A stretch of DNA of 64,000 bases, taken from positions 62,001 through 126,000 of the forward strand of contig JBEYHY010000009.1 in NCBI GenBank assembly GCA_040635515.1, read 5' to 3'. Shown here piece by piece: positions 15,732-23,995 of this stretch. Positions within the stretch are counted from its first letter, which is position 1; each line of letters opens with the position of its first letter. Source of the stretch: Prauserella_A sp040635515. GTDB lineage: Bacteria; Actinomycetota; Actinomycetes; Mycobacteriales; Pseudonocardiaceae. The notes beneath the pieces are model-generated. The model saw only the letters and a list, made by a program, of their open reading frames with translations. It did not search any database and was not told the DNA's origin. The position numbers were made by a program, and so were the translations under genes.

Positions 15732-16133
15732 TCAGGGATTGACGGCAGTCGCGGCCGTCCCTGACGCGGGCACGATTTCCCTGCCGAGCGGCAACAACGA
15801 CACCGGAATCATCTTGAAGTTGCCGATGCCGAGCGGGATTCCGATGATCGTGAGGCACAACAGGAATCCGGTGACGAGATGGCCGATGGCCAGCCACCAG
15901 CCTGCGAAGATCAGCCAGATCAGGTTGCCGATCACCGAGGGCGCTCCGGCGCCGCGCCGGTCGGCGAGCGTGCGCCCGAACGGCCACAACGCGTAGTTGG
16001 CGATCCGGAACGAGGCGAGGCCGAACGGGATCGTGACGATCAGGATGCAGCAGATGATCCCGGCGACGACGTAGCCGATCGCCAGCCAGAATCCGGCGAG
16101 CACCAGCCAGATCACGTTCAGTAGCGTGCGCAT
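15732..16133 (-). CDS. YccF-family inner membrane protein
   Basis: A 133-residue membrane protein with two similar halves, each holding a pair of hydrophobic helices (NVIWLVLAGFWLAIGYV and NLIWLIFAGWWLAIGHL), the hallmark of the YccF (DUF307) family. IPFGLASFRIANYALWPFG and IPLGIGNFKMIPVSLLPLG follow each half. Function is unknown; M. tuberculosis Rv0870c is a counterpart in the same neighbourhood. It converges on the phosphoesterase gene with a ten-base gap and no visible terminator. Confidence 0.9.
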   Translation of the reverse strand: MRTLLNVIWLVLAGFWLAIGYVVAGIICCILIVTIPFGLASFRIANYALWPFGRTLADRRGAGAPSVIGNLIWLIFAGWWLAIGHLVTGFLLCLTIIGIPLGIGNFKMIPVSLLPLGREIVPASGTAATAVNP

Positions 16134-16166
16134 GCCTTCATGGTCCCGGAAAACCGGGTGGGGTGC

Positions 16167-16940
16167 TCACACCAGCAGTTCGCCCGAGACGACGGTACGG
16201 GCCTCGCCGCCGATGCCGACGCGGTCGCCGTCTAGCGCCATGTGCACAATGCCGCCTCGGGCGGATGCCTGCTCGCCGACGAGCTCGGCCCTGCCGAACC
16301 GGTTCGACCAGTAGGGCGCCAGCGTGCAGTGGGCCGATCCGGTCACCGGATCCTCTGGCACCCCGACGGCGGGACCGAACACCCTGCTCACGAAGTCGAT
16401 TCCGGCCCGGTCGCCCTCCGCGGTGACCATGACGCAGCGGAACGGCCACTTCGCGACCGCGGTGAGATCGGGGTCGAGCGCGCGCACGGCTTCGGCGGTG
16501 GTGGTGACCAGCAGGTCACCACCACCGGTTCCGATGTCGTCGAACGAGGTGCCGAGCGCCCGCTCGATGGCGGAGACATCGGGAGTGTCCTGCCCGTCGA
16601 GCGGTACGGGAGGGCTCGCGGGGAAGTCCATCGACACCCTCCCTTCGGTCGCGGTGCAGCGCAGCTCGCCGGACTTCGTGTGAAAAACCTGCTCGCCGCC
16701 GAGCACGTGCGCGGTGGCCAGCGTTGCGTGCCCGCACAGGTCCACCTCCGTCGTCGGCGTGAACCAGCGCAATGTCGTGCGGTGGGCTGAGGGCAGGGCG
16801 AAGGCCGTCTCCGAATGCTTGAGCTCGGCGGCGACCGCCTGCATCCACGCGGGGTCCGCTTCCCTTTCGAGGATGACGACACCCGCGGGGTTGCCCCGGA
16901 ACGGCGCGTCGGTGAAGGCGTCGACGATGAACAGGCGCAT
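16167..16940 (-). CDS. PhzF-family isomerase/epimerase
   Basis: A 257-residue PhzF-fold protein. The start MRLFIVDAFTDAPFRGNPAG, the segment LKHSETAFAL with the catalytic-type Glu, and LCGHATLATAHVL are typical, as is VTGSAHCTLAPYW near the end. The family includes the phenazine isomerase PhzF and many enzymes of unknown substrate; no phenazine genes are nearby, so an unknown small-molecule isomerisation is more likely. It follows the MFS exporter on the same strand by 57 bases. Confidence 0.88.
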   Translation of the reverse strand: MRLFIVDAFTDAPFRGNPAGVVILEREADPAWMQAVAAELKHSETAFALPSAHRTTLRWFTPTTEVDLCGHATLATAHVLGGEQVFHTKSGELRCTATEGRVSMDFPASPPVPLDGQDTPDVSAIERALGTSFDDIGTGGGDLLVTTTAEAVRALDPDLTAVAKWPFRCVMVTAEGDRAGIDFVSRVFGPAVGVPEDPVTGSAHCTLAPYWSNRFGRAELVGEQASARGGIVHMALDGDRVGIGGEARTVVSGELLV

Positions 16941-16997
16941 GCCCCGAGATTAGGCGGTGCGGGCCGGAACCAGCACCGCCCGATCTCGGAGTGCGGG

Positions 16998-18395
16998 TCA
17001 GTTCATGACGCGACGCCCTCCGATGCGGGCCGCGAGCAGGCAGGCGGCGACGAGCCCTGCCGTCGCGAGCGCGGCGCTGGCGACGAACGGATCCATGCCC
17101 GACAGCGCCGGTGAAAACCCGGCGCCGATGTAGAGCGTGATCCCCGTCGAACCGCCGAGCTGGTCGGCCGCCCTTTGCACGCCGGAAGCGACCCCGGCGT
17201 CGTCCTCGGTCACTCCGGTGACGGCCGCGTACTGCAGACCGACGAGCCCGAAGCCCATGCCGGCCGCGATCAGCATCATCGCGGGCAGCGTGGCGAGCGC
17301 ACTTGTCCCTCCGTTCGCGGCGGCGGCGATCGCGATCATCCCGAGCGCGGTCGCCGCGATGCCGATGACGGCGCACGACCTGGCTCCCCATGTGCCGATG
17401 AGGCGGGGAACGAAGGTCACGGCCGCGACGAGGGTCACGGCGAGCGGCAGCAGTGCGATACCCGCCTCAAGCGGAGTGAGGCCAGCTCGTTCCTGCAGGT
17501 AGAGGGTGAACAGCAGGAACGAGGTCGACAGCGCGGCGCTGAGCAGTGCGGTCGCGCCGTTCGCGAGCACCCTGCCCCTGACCGCGAAGAACGCGGGAGG
17601 AATCAGCGGGTTTCGCGCCCTTCGCTCGACCACGACGAACAGGACTCCCGCGATCACCGCGCCCACCAGCGCCGTCGAGGCGAGCCATGGCGAGGCGTTC
17701 TCCTCTCCCGCCTCGATGACGCCGAGTACGAACAGCAGCGGTGCCGCGGTGAGCAGGACCGAACCGGGAATGTCCAGCGAGGTCCGCGCGACCGGGATGT
17801 CCCTGGGGACGAGTACCAGCACCGCGCACATCACGAGCACGATGAAAGGGACTGCGATCAGGAAGATCCACCGCCAGCCGAGCAGCTCGGTGATGGTGCC
17901 CGACAGCACGAAGCCCAGCACCAGCCCGGTACTCGCCACGGCGGCCCACACGCCGAGCGCGCGGGTACGACGTGGCCCTTCCGGAAAAGCCAGGATGATC
18001 ATCGCCATGGCCGAAGGCAGTGCCAGCGCCTCGCCGACGCCCTGGAACAGCCGTGCCGCGACCAGGAGCGGAAAGGTCGGCGCGAGCCCAGCCAGTAGCG
18101 AAGCCGCACCGAACACCGACGTGCCTGCCAGCAGCACCCTTCGCTTGCCGAGTAGATCGCCGAGCCTGCCGCCGAGCATGAGCAGGCCGCCGCCGGTGAT
18201 GGTGTAGCCGACGACGACCCACGTCAGCCCGCGGGTGCCGACATCGAAATGCTCGCCGATCGAAGGCAGGGCGACGTTGACGACGGTCACGTCGACGGCG
18301 ATGAGGAACTGCAGCATGGCGAGGCAGCCCAATGTCAGCCACGGCCGCCGCCACGAGGACCCGCTCGCGCGGGCGTCGTCAAGTTTGAGATTCAC
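16998..18395 (-). CDS. MFS drug-type exporter, DHA2 family (14 helices)
   Basis: A 465-residue proton-driven exporter of the DHA2 type. The first helix segment is LGCLAMLQFLIAVDVTVVNV with the D-x-T-x-V-N signature, and MLGGRLGDLLGKRRVLL is the motif-A loop. About 14 hydrophobic segments can be counted. GTG at 18395 (NLKLDDARASG) follows a GGAG site; a longer frame to 18437 lacks one. Substrate unknown. A single copy of sequence like the 9766 repeat lies just past its stop. It is divergent from the acyl-CoA synthetase gene. Confidence 0.88.
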   Translation of the reverse strand: MNLKLDDARASGSSWRRPWLTLGCLAMLQFLIAVDVTVVNVALPSIGEHFDVGTRGLTWVVVGYTITGGGLLMLGGRLGDLLGKRRVLLAGTSVFGAASLLAGLAPTFPLLVAARLFQGVGEALALPSAMAMIILAFPEGPRRTRALGVWAAVASTGLVLGFVLSGTITELLGWRWIFLIAVPFIVLVMCAVLVLVPRDIPVARTSLDIPGSVLLTAAPLLFVLGVIEAGEENASPWLASTALVGAVIAGVLFVVVERRARNPLIPPAFFAVRGRVLANGATALLSAALSTSFLLFTLYLQERAGLTPLEAGIALLPLAVTLVAAVTFVPRLIGTWGARSCAVIGIAATALGMIAIAAAANGGTSALATLPAMMLIAAGMGFGLVGLQYAAVTGVTEDDAGVASGVQRAADQLGGSTGITLYIGAGFSPALSGMDPFVASAALATAGLVAACLLAARIGGRRVMN

Positions 18396-18667
18396 GAAAG
18401 AACGCTCCGTTGCTCGAAGAGGAAATCCGAGCAGCACAAAATGGCCGCTTCGGTCGGAAACCGGGCGGCGGAACGTTCGGTTGATGAGCGCGCCGCCGCT
18501 AGAGGCGGTGCGTCCTCGTCACAGCGGCGGCGGCCGCGGCGGAAGCGCCAGACATGGGCCGAACGCTACCAGCCGTTCGACAGACCTCCATTTGCAGATG
18601 GCAGGCGGGGTGCCGGTGTTCCTACACTTCGGGCAAGACAGTCAACGCCGACGTCGAGGAGGCACCC

Positions 18668-20335
18668 ATGTCGCCTGCGCCCGCTCTTCCCAGCTACGCA
18701 TCAGGAATATCCGACGTCCCGCTGCTCGGCGACACCATCGGCGCCAACCTCGACCGGACCGTCGCCGCCTTCGGCCAGAGGGACGCGATGGTCGAGCGGG
18801 AAACCGGGAGAAGGTGGACCTATCGGCAGCTCGCCGCCGATGTCGACGCGCTCGCGCTCGGTCTGCTCGCGAGGGGAGTCGGCAAGGGCGACCGCGTCGG
18901 GATCTGGGCCCCGAACTGTGCCGAATGGACCCTCACTCAGTACGCGACGGCCAAGATCGGCGCGATCCTCGTCAACATCAACCCCGCATACCGCGAACAC
19001 GAGTTGGAGTTCGTGCTCAACCAGGCCGGTGTCGGCACGCTCGTCGCCGCCGCGAAGTTCAAGACCTCCGACTACGCGGGCATGATCGAATCGGTAAGGC
19101 CGCGCTGTGAGCGGCTGACCGATGTCGTACTGCTCGGGACGGAGAGCTGGCAGCAGCTACTCACCGAGGGCAGGGAGCAAGGCGAACGCGGCGGTGCGCG
19201 GCTCGCCGAGATCGGTGAGCGGCTCAGCGCCGACGATCCGATCAACATCCAGTACACCTCGGGGACGACGGGGTTCCCGAAGGGCGCGACTCTGAGCCAC
19301 CACAACATCCTTAACAACGGTTACTTCGTCGGCGAGCTGTGTGGTTACACCGAAACCGACCGCATCTGCATTCCGGTGCCCTTCTATCACTGCTTCGGCA
19401 TGGTGATGGGAAATCTGGCCGCGACGAGCCACGGCGCGTGCATGGTCATCCCCGCGCCGTCTTTCGATCCGAACGCGACGCTCGACGCCGTGCAGGCCGA
19501 GCGCTGCACGTCGCTGTACGGCGTACCGACGATGTTCATCGCCGAATTGGCCGAACCCGGCTTCGACACGTTCGACCTGAGCAGCCTCCGGACGGGGATC
19601 ATGGCCGGTTCGCCGTGTCCCGTCGAGGTCATGAAGCAGGTGATCGAGCGCATGGGCATGACCGAGGTGTCCATTTGCTACGGCATGACGGAAACCTCGC
19701 CGGTGTCGACGCAGACGAGAAGGGACGACTCCGTCGAGCGGAGGGTGTCGACCGTGGGCAGGGTCGGCCCGCACCTGGAAACGAAGATCATCGATCCCGA
19801 GTCGGGGCTGACGGTGCCGAGAGGAGTGCCGGGAGAACTGTGCACGAGGGGATATTCGGTGATGCTGGGTTACTGGGAGGAGCCGGACAAGACAAGGGAA
19901 GCCATCGACGCCGCTCGCTGGATGCATACGGGCGACCTTGCCGTGATGGACGACGACGGGTACGTGAACATCACCGGTCGCATCAAGGACATGGTGATCA
20001 GGGGCGGGGAGAACGTGTATCCCCGTGAGGTCGAGGAATTCCTCTACACCCACCCCGACATTCTCGACGCGCAGGTGATCGGCGTTCCCGATGCCCGGTA
20101 TGGCGAGGAACTGATGGTGTGGATCAGGATGCGCGAGGGCGCGGCCGGACTCACGGCCGAGGACGTGCGCCGGTTCTGTGCCGACAAGCTGGCTCGCTAC
20201 AAGATTCCCCGCTACGTCCATGTCGTCGACGAGTTCCCGATGACGGTGACGGGAAAGGTGAGGAAGGTCGAGATGCGGCAGCGCTCCATCGAGCTTCTCG
20301 GCCTCGGCGACACCGCGAAGGCGAAGCACGCCTGA
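18668..20335 (+). CDS. AMP-forming acyl-CoA synthetase (FadD-like)
   Basis: A 555-residue adenylate-forming enzyme that activates a carboxylic acid to acyl-AMP and then acyl-CoA. The phosphate loop is YTSGTTGFPKGA, the A5 region is ICYGMTETSPVS, the hinge segment is GYVNITGRIKDMVIRGGENV and the catalytic Lys is in MTVTGKVRKVEM. Overall it resembles medium- or long-chain fatty-acid ligases of the FadD35/AMP-binding type; the acid is unknown. ATG at 18668 follows GAGGAGG. The gene is alone between a divergent exporter and a two-way terminator. Confidence 0.92.
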   Translation: MSPAPALPSYASGISDVPLLGDTIGANLDRTVAAFGQRDAMVERETGRRWTYRQLAADVDALALGLLARGVGKGDRVGIWAPNCAEWTLTQYATAKIGAILVNINPAYREHELEFVLNQAGVGTLVAAAKFKTSDYAGMIESVRPRCERLTDVVLLGTESWQQLLTEGREQGERGGARLAEIGERLSADDPINIQYTSGTTGFPKGATLSHHNILNNGYFVGELCGYTETDRICIPVPFYHCFGMVMGNLAATSHGACMVIPAPSFDPNATLDAVQAERCTSLYGVPTMFIAELAEPGFDTFDLSSLRTGIMAGSPCPVEVMKQVIERMGMTEVSICYGMTETSPVSTQTRRDDSVERRVSTVGRVGPHLETKIIDPESGLTVPRGVPGELCTRGYSVMLGYWEEPDKTREAIDAARWMHTGDLAVMDDDGYVNITGRIKDMVIRGGENVYPREVEEFLYTHPDILDAQVIGVPDARYGEELMVWIRMREGAAGLTAEDVRRFCADKLARYKIPRYVHVVDEFPMTVTGKVRKVEMRQRSIELLGLGDTAKAKHA

Positions 20336-20340
20336 GCCGT

Positions 20341-20375
20341 CCATTGTGGTGGGTCGGAATGGCCCACCACAATGG
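20341..20375. terminator. Two-way terminator
   Basis: A perfect 13-bp stem (20341-20353 with 20363-20375) with a nine-base loop lies between the converging acyl-CoA synthetase and R2lox genes, five bases after the former's stop codon. Confidence 0.82.
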
Positions 20376-20397
20376 ACAGAGTCGGCTCAGCTCCGAG

Positions 20398-21363
20398 TCA
20401 GCTCTGCTCGGCGATGGCCGCGAACGCCCGCGCGTCCTCCTCGCCGAAGGTCTCCTCAAGTTGTTCCGGCGTGTAGTCGAGGTCGATCGCGGCGACATCG
20501 GCACCTCTCGCCGACTCGATCGCGCCCAGCCTTCGCTGTGCCCTGTCCGCCGCGTACTGGACGAATTCCTCGTTGTCGATGCCGAACGGCGGCTCGTCGA
20601 ACTGGCTGTTGACCCACTCGATCATGCCGAGCGCGTGCGGCAGCAGTTCACCCATCCGCTGCTGAACGACGTCCCACAGGGAATCGTCGGCGGCGATGTG
20701 CCTGCGGCAGGTGAACGTTCCCCACGCCATGTGCCGCCGCTCGTCGTCGCCGATGCGCCTGACGAGTTCCTGCATTCCGGGAAGAATGTTCCGCGACGTA
20801 CACACCTTCTGCCACGCGTAGTACCCGGTGAGCGCGAGGCTTCCCTCGATGACGTGGTTGTAGGTGACGCTGGCCCTGATCTGGTTGGCCGGACTCGGGT
20901 CGTGTTCGAGTACGTGCAGTGATTCCGGCAGTTCCTCGTAGAACAGCTTGCGGTAGTGGGGATTCTCGGCGACATAGGAGTGAAGGTCCTCGGTGAGGCC
21001 GACGGCATCCATCCAGCGCCGGAAAACCTCCGTGTGCTTCGCTTCCTCGAAGCAGAACTGCGTCAGATACATCTCGTCGGCGAGCCGCCCCTCCGTGGCC
21101 ATCGCCTTCATGAACGGCTGGATGTCCTCCGTGACGGCTTCCTCTCCCGCGATGAACTGCGCGCACAGGTAGGTCGCCGACCGGCGCTGGTCGTCGTCGA
21201 GGGTCTCCCAGTCGGCCCTGTCGGAACCGAAATCGATGTCGGCTGGATTCCAGAACTTCGCGTTTCCCTTGACGAAGAGGCGAAGTGGGAAGGAATCCCA
21301 GTTGAGACCTCCCTTGCGCAGTGACTGAAATCCAGCCCGGTGGACTGCGACGGTGCCGGTCAT
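20398..21363 (-). CDS. R2-like ligand-binding oxidase (R2lox, Rv0233-like)
   Basis: A 321-residue ferritin-like protein of the R2lox group, which holds a Mn/Fe centre and a fatty-acid-like ligand and performs two-electron oxidation; it is not a working ribonucleotide reductase subunit. The six metal ligands fit: Glu74 (FIAGEEAV), Glu107 and His110 (FEEAKHTEVF), Glu172 (NHVIEGSL), Glu207 and His210 (DDERRHMAWG). Val77 and Tyr167 occupy the positions of the Val-Tyr ether cross-link known in the M. tuberculosis protein. The ATG overlaps the stop of the TetR gene (ATGA), the same pairing as Rv0232-Rv0233. Substrate unknown. Confidence 0.92.
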   Translation of the reverse strand: MTGTVAVHRAGFQSLRKGGLNWDSFPLRLFVKGNAKFWNPADIDFGSDRADWETLDDDQRRSATYLCAQFIAGEEAVTEDIQPFMKAMATEGRLADEMYLTQFCFEEAKHTEVFRRWMDAVGLTEDLHSYVAENPHYRKLFYEELPESLHVLEHDPSPANQIRASVTYNHVIEGSLALTGYYAWQKVCTSRNILPGMQELVRRIGDDERRHMAWGTFTCRRHIAADDSLWDVVQQRMGELLPHALGMIEWVNSQFDEPPFGIDNEEFVQYAADRAQRRLGAIESARGADVAAIDLDYTPEQLEETFGEEDARAFAAIAEQS

Positions 21364-21959
21364 GATCTCTCCTCGTCACTTGCTGATCGGATGAGTGCCG
21401 CGATCACCGTGCGAACGTCCGAGGCCACTTCGGCGGCCGGGCAGGTCCGCAGTACGAGATGGCTCAGCGTGAGGCGCACCATGGTCTCCGCGACGAAAGC
21501 GGGATCGCCGAGACCGGGAAGCCGCTCACGAAGATGCGCTTCCGACACCTCCGTCGCCGCGCGAAGAATGGGCTCGCCCCTCGTGGTGAGCAAGGGAACG
21601 AGATCTTCGGCGACTTCCGTGCCGAGTACCGCCGCGACGAGCCGGTTCTCCCTGGCGTGTTCGATCGTGAACACGGTCGCGTCGTAGATGCCGGTGAGCA
21701 CATCGGGCGCGGCTTCGTGGCGTTGCTGGATACCTTCGAGGAATTCCGCGGTCGTCCTGAGTGCGACGGCCTGTACAAGCGCCGATTTGCTGCCGAATTC
21801 GTTGTAGACCGTCTGCCTGCTGACCCCGACGTGTGTGGCGATGTCGGCCATACGCAGCCGTGCGTAGCCTCGCTCCGGCAGTAGATCGGTCGCCGCGTCG
21901 AGAAGTTGCTCGCGCAGTGAAGCCCTGGTGCGTTCGGAGAAGCTGGTGACCTGCGACAC
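21360..21959 (-). CDS. TetR-family regulator of R2lox operon
   Basis: A 199-residue TetR protein with an N-terminal HTH (MADIATHVGVSRQTVYNEFGSKSALV) broken as MADIATHVGVSRQ and TVYNEFGSKSALV, and a ligand-binding C-terminal half. GTG at 21959 is preferred because it falls just after a promoter-like stretch; an open frame to 22025 runs through the promoter. Translation is coupled to R2lox. An inverted repeat eight bases upstream probably is its own operator. The ligand is unknown; a lipid would fit R2lox chemistry. Confidence 0.9.
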   Translation of the reverse strand: MSQVTSFSERTRASLREQLLDAATDLLPERGYARLRMADIATHVGVSRQTVYNEFGSKSALVQAVALRTTAEFLEGIQQRHEAAPDVLTGIYDATVFTIEHARENRLVAAVLGTEVAEDLVPLLTTRGEPILRAATEVSEAHLRERLPGLGDPAFVAETMVRLTLSHLVLRTCPAAEVASDVRTVIAALIRSASDEERS

Positions 21960-21966
21960 ATTCCAT

Positions 21967-21993
21967 CTTGACACAAGAGGTCCCAGTGTCAAG
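21967..21993 (-). promoter_or_regulatory. Probable TetR operator over the tetR-R2lox promoter
   Basis: CTTGACAC at 21967-21974 and GTGTCAAG at 21986-21993 form a perfect 8-bp inverted repeat with an 11-base spacer. On the minus strand it contains a TTGACA -35 element, with an A-rich -10-like CAAGAT 16 bases later, so binding would block transcription of the operon. Transcription would start near the GTG, giving a leaderless message. Confidence 0.65.
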
Positions 21994-22062
21994 GGGCTGG
22001 ACGTGGTCGTCCTGGTTGTCAACACCGCCCGCGACCGGGCCGACTACGGTGTCGGCGTGGGG

Positions 22063-22680
22063 ATGTGCGTTGGTTTCGACCTTGACATGACGTTGATCGA
22101 CCCGAGACCCGGCATGATCGCCGCGATGGGACAGCTCGCCGAGGAGACGGGATACCCGTTGGACGGCGAGGCGTTCGCGGCCAATCTCGGCCCGCCGCTC
22201 GATCACGTGCTCCGCGAGTTCGGAACACCGGAAGACCGGATACCCGAACTCATCGCCAGGTTCAGGGCGATCTATCCCGACGTCGTGATTCCCCGAACGG
22301 TCGCGCTTCCCGGCGCCACCGCCGCGCTCGAAGCGGTCAGGGCCGTGGGTGGCAGCACGCTCGTCGTCACGGGAAAGTACGCGCCCAACGCGGCACTGCA
22401 CGTCAACTCGCTGGCCTTCGCCGTCGACGAACTCGTCGGCGATCTGTGGTCGACGCGGAAGGCGAGCGCGCTCACCGAGCACGGCGCGAAAATCTATGTC
22501 GGTGACCACACCGGCGACATCAGGGGGGCGCTGGCAGCGGGAGCGCTCGCGGTCGGCGTCACGACAGGCCCGTGCTCACGCGAGGAACTGCTTGCCGAGG
22601 GTGCCGACGTCGTACTGGGCTCGCTCGCCGAGTTTCCCGCTCTGCTCGACTCAGCGCCTGCGATGCTCGCGGATCAATGA
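22063..22680 (+). CDS. HAD-superfamily hydrolase (phosphoglycolate phosphatase-like)
   Basis: A 205-residue HAD hydrolase with motif I GFDLDMTLIDPRPG, a helical cap, motif II STLVVTGK (Thr in place of the usual Ser/Thr), and motif IV IYVGDHTGDIRGA. The motif I second Asp is present, so phosphatase activity is expected. ATG at 22063 is chosen; GTG at 22057 adds two residues. The tail overlaps the opposing membrane-protein gene by 30 bases. It is divergent from the TetR gene and could share its regulatory region. Confidence 0.86.
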   Translation: MCVGFDLDMTLIDPRPGMIAAMGQLAEETGYPLDGEAFAANLGPPLDHVLREFGTPEDRIPELIARFRAIYPDVVIPRTVALPGATAALEAVRAVGGSTLVVTGKYAPNAALHVNSLAFAVDELVGDLWSTRKASALTEHGAKIYVGDHTGDIRGALAAGALAVGVTTGPCSREELLAEGADVVLGSLAEFPALLDSAPAMLADQ

Positions 22681-22884
22681 GACGAGCCCGAGTCCCAGCC
22701 CGAGCGGTGTCACGACACCGGCCGCCACGGACAGCCATACGGGCAGCTCTTCGAGTCCCGCGGCGAACATGATGAACACGGCGAGCACCGCGAGCATGCC
22801 GACGGCGAACAGCACGATGCCGGCGCGCATGAGCATGGGGGCGCCAGTGCTGGTGGACGGGGTTTCGCGGACGGCGGACTCCAT
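22651..22884 (-). CDS. Small two-helix membrane protein
   Basis: A 77-residue protein with two hydrophobic segments (AGIVLFAVGMLAVLAVFIMF and WLSVAAGVVTPLGLGLGLV) joined by a short acidic loop (AAGLEELP), and a basic tail REHRRR. No family name is certain. Composition is like the DUF2530 protein at 30414-30686 but the sequences are different. It overlaps the HAD gene tail to tail and starts divergently from the cold-shock gene. Confidence 0.7.
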   Translation of the reverse strand: MESAVRETPSTSTGAPMLMRAGIVLFAVGMLAVLAVFIMFAAGLEELPVWLSVAAGVVTPLGLGLGLVSLIREHRRR

Positions 22885-22992
22885 GGGGACATCTTAAGGC
22901 GGGCAATCTGCTTCTCCCCACCGCATGTGGCGAGATAGGCTTGGCTGACACGCGTCCTGGGTACGCACCTGGGGCGCGTTCGTCGTGCGGGG

Positions 22993-23006
22993 CCGGTCAT
23001 GACCGG
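22993..23006. promoter_or_regulatory. 14-bp palindrome in the cold-shock gene leader
   Basis: CCGGTCATGACCGG is a perfect palindrome about 40 bases before the cold-shock gene start. A TAGGCT -10-like element at 22936-22941 would place it in the 5' leader, where it could form a hairpin rather than a protein site. Role unknown. Confidence 0.4.
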
Positions 23007-23042
23007 ACTCGTGGCCGGAGTAGCGAAGGAACGGTGAGGGCA

Positions 23043-23429
23043 GTGCCGACCGGCAAGGTCAAGTGGTACGACGCGGACAAGGGATTCGGCTTCGTCACCC
23101 AGGACGGTGGCGAAGACGTCTACATTCGGAAAGCCGCGCTACCGCAGGGGGTGGAGGCCCTCAAAGCCGGGCAGCGACTGGAGTTCGGTGTCGCCGACGG
23201 GCGTCGGGGTCCGCAGGCCCTTTCCGTGCGTTTGCTCGACCCGCCGCCTTCCGTGGCGGAGGCCCGCCGCCGTCCGGCCGAGGAATTGCACGGCCTCGTC
23301 GAGGACATGATCAAACTGCTGGAGATGCGGGTACAGCCCGACCTTCGCAGGGGCCGCTACCCGGACCGCAAGAACACCAAACGCATCGCCGACGTCATGC
23401 GCGCCGTCGCCCGCGACCTCGACCCGTAA
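23043..23429 (+). CDS. Cold-shock domain protein with C-terminal extension
   Basis: A 128-residue RNA/DNA-binding protein. Residues 1 to about 65 are a cold-shock domain with RNP1 (KGFGFVTQ) and RNP2-like (DVYIRKAAL) motifs; the opening TGKVKWYDADKGFGF is typical. The remaining 60 residues are an extension with a charged helix (HGLVEDMIKLLEMRVQPDL), seen in a subset of actinobacterial CspB-type proteins (Rv0871 in M. tuberculosis is a counterpart). GTG at 23043 gives the usual family N-terminus; GTG at 23034 is three codons earlier and closer to a GAAGGA site. RNA chaperone activity is expected. Confidence 0.88.
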   Translation: MPTGKVKWYDADKGFGFVTQDGGEDVYIRKAALPQGVEALKAGQRLEFGVADGRRGPQALSVRLLDPPPSVAEARRRPAEELHGLVEDMIKLLEMRVQPDLRRGRYPDRKNTKRIADVMRAVARDLDP

Positions 23430-23484
23430 GGACTGGTTTTCGGGCCTGCTTGCGTGGCGGGTGCCGGTGGCGGAACCTGAGTGC

Positions 23485-23985
23485 TCAGGCCTCGACCGGA
23501 TCGATCTGCAGTGACCATACGCCGCGCACGACCAGCTGGGGCTGTCCGCTCTCGTCGAGAAGGGGCTCGTCCTGCTGGTTCGCGGCGTATGCGCCACTGA
23601 GTTGCTGGATCTCCACGACGACGAGCTGATCGTCGGGCGAGTCGGGAGTGATCGTGTAGGCGAGGCGGTCGCCTGTGGTGAAGACCTCTTGCTTCACCGG
23701 CTGCACCTCGCCGTCGGCGTTGAGGTATTGGACGTTGACGAGCCAGGGCGTTTCCGCGATCTCGGAGGGCACGGAGATCTGCACCGGCTTGCCAGGACGC
23801 ACCTTGAGTGTCGCCGCGTCGCCGATCGGTTCGCAGGAACGCACGAGCGCGTCGCAGTACATCAGCGGCACCGCCGTCGCGGTCTCGCCGTCGGCGAAGA
23901 AGGTGATCTCGGGCGGCGGGGTGGCCGAACAACCGGTCAGGGTCACCGCACCGCCCGCCAGCAGCGCCATCAACGCACGTCGCAT
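23485..23985 (-). CDS. DUF2771-family lipoprotein
   Basis: A 166-residue exported lipoprotein. The signal ends in VTLTGC with the lipobox Cys at residue 19; the mature part is a beta-rich domain (ITFFADGETATAVPLMYCD, then DRLAYTITPDSPDDQLVVVE). Two further Cys residues (Cys near 44 and 52) may form a disulfide. The family is restricted to actinobacteria and matches Rv0875c by position. It follows the MFS gene on the same strand with a ten-base gap, so they are probably cotranscribed. Function unknown. Confidence 0.85.
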   Translation of the reverse strand: MRRALMALLAGGAVTLTGCSATPPPEITFFADGETATAVPLMYCDALVRSCEPIGDAATLKVRPGKPVQISVPSEIAETPWLVNVQYLNADGEVQPVKQEVFTTGDRLAYTITPDSPDDQLVVVEIQQLSGAYAANQQDEPLLDESGQPQLVVRGVWSLQIDPVEA

Positions 23986-23995
23986 GCTCCGAAGA

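Noticed and set aside
22063..22884. HAD gene and small membrane gene overlap as a sign of annotation error
   Set aside because: Both have strong independent features (HAD motifs; two clear helices), and a 30-base tail overlap is acceptable.
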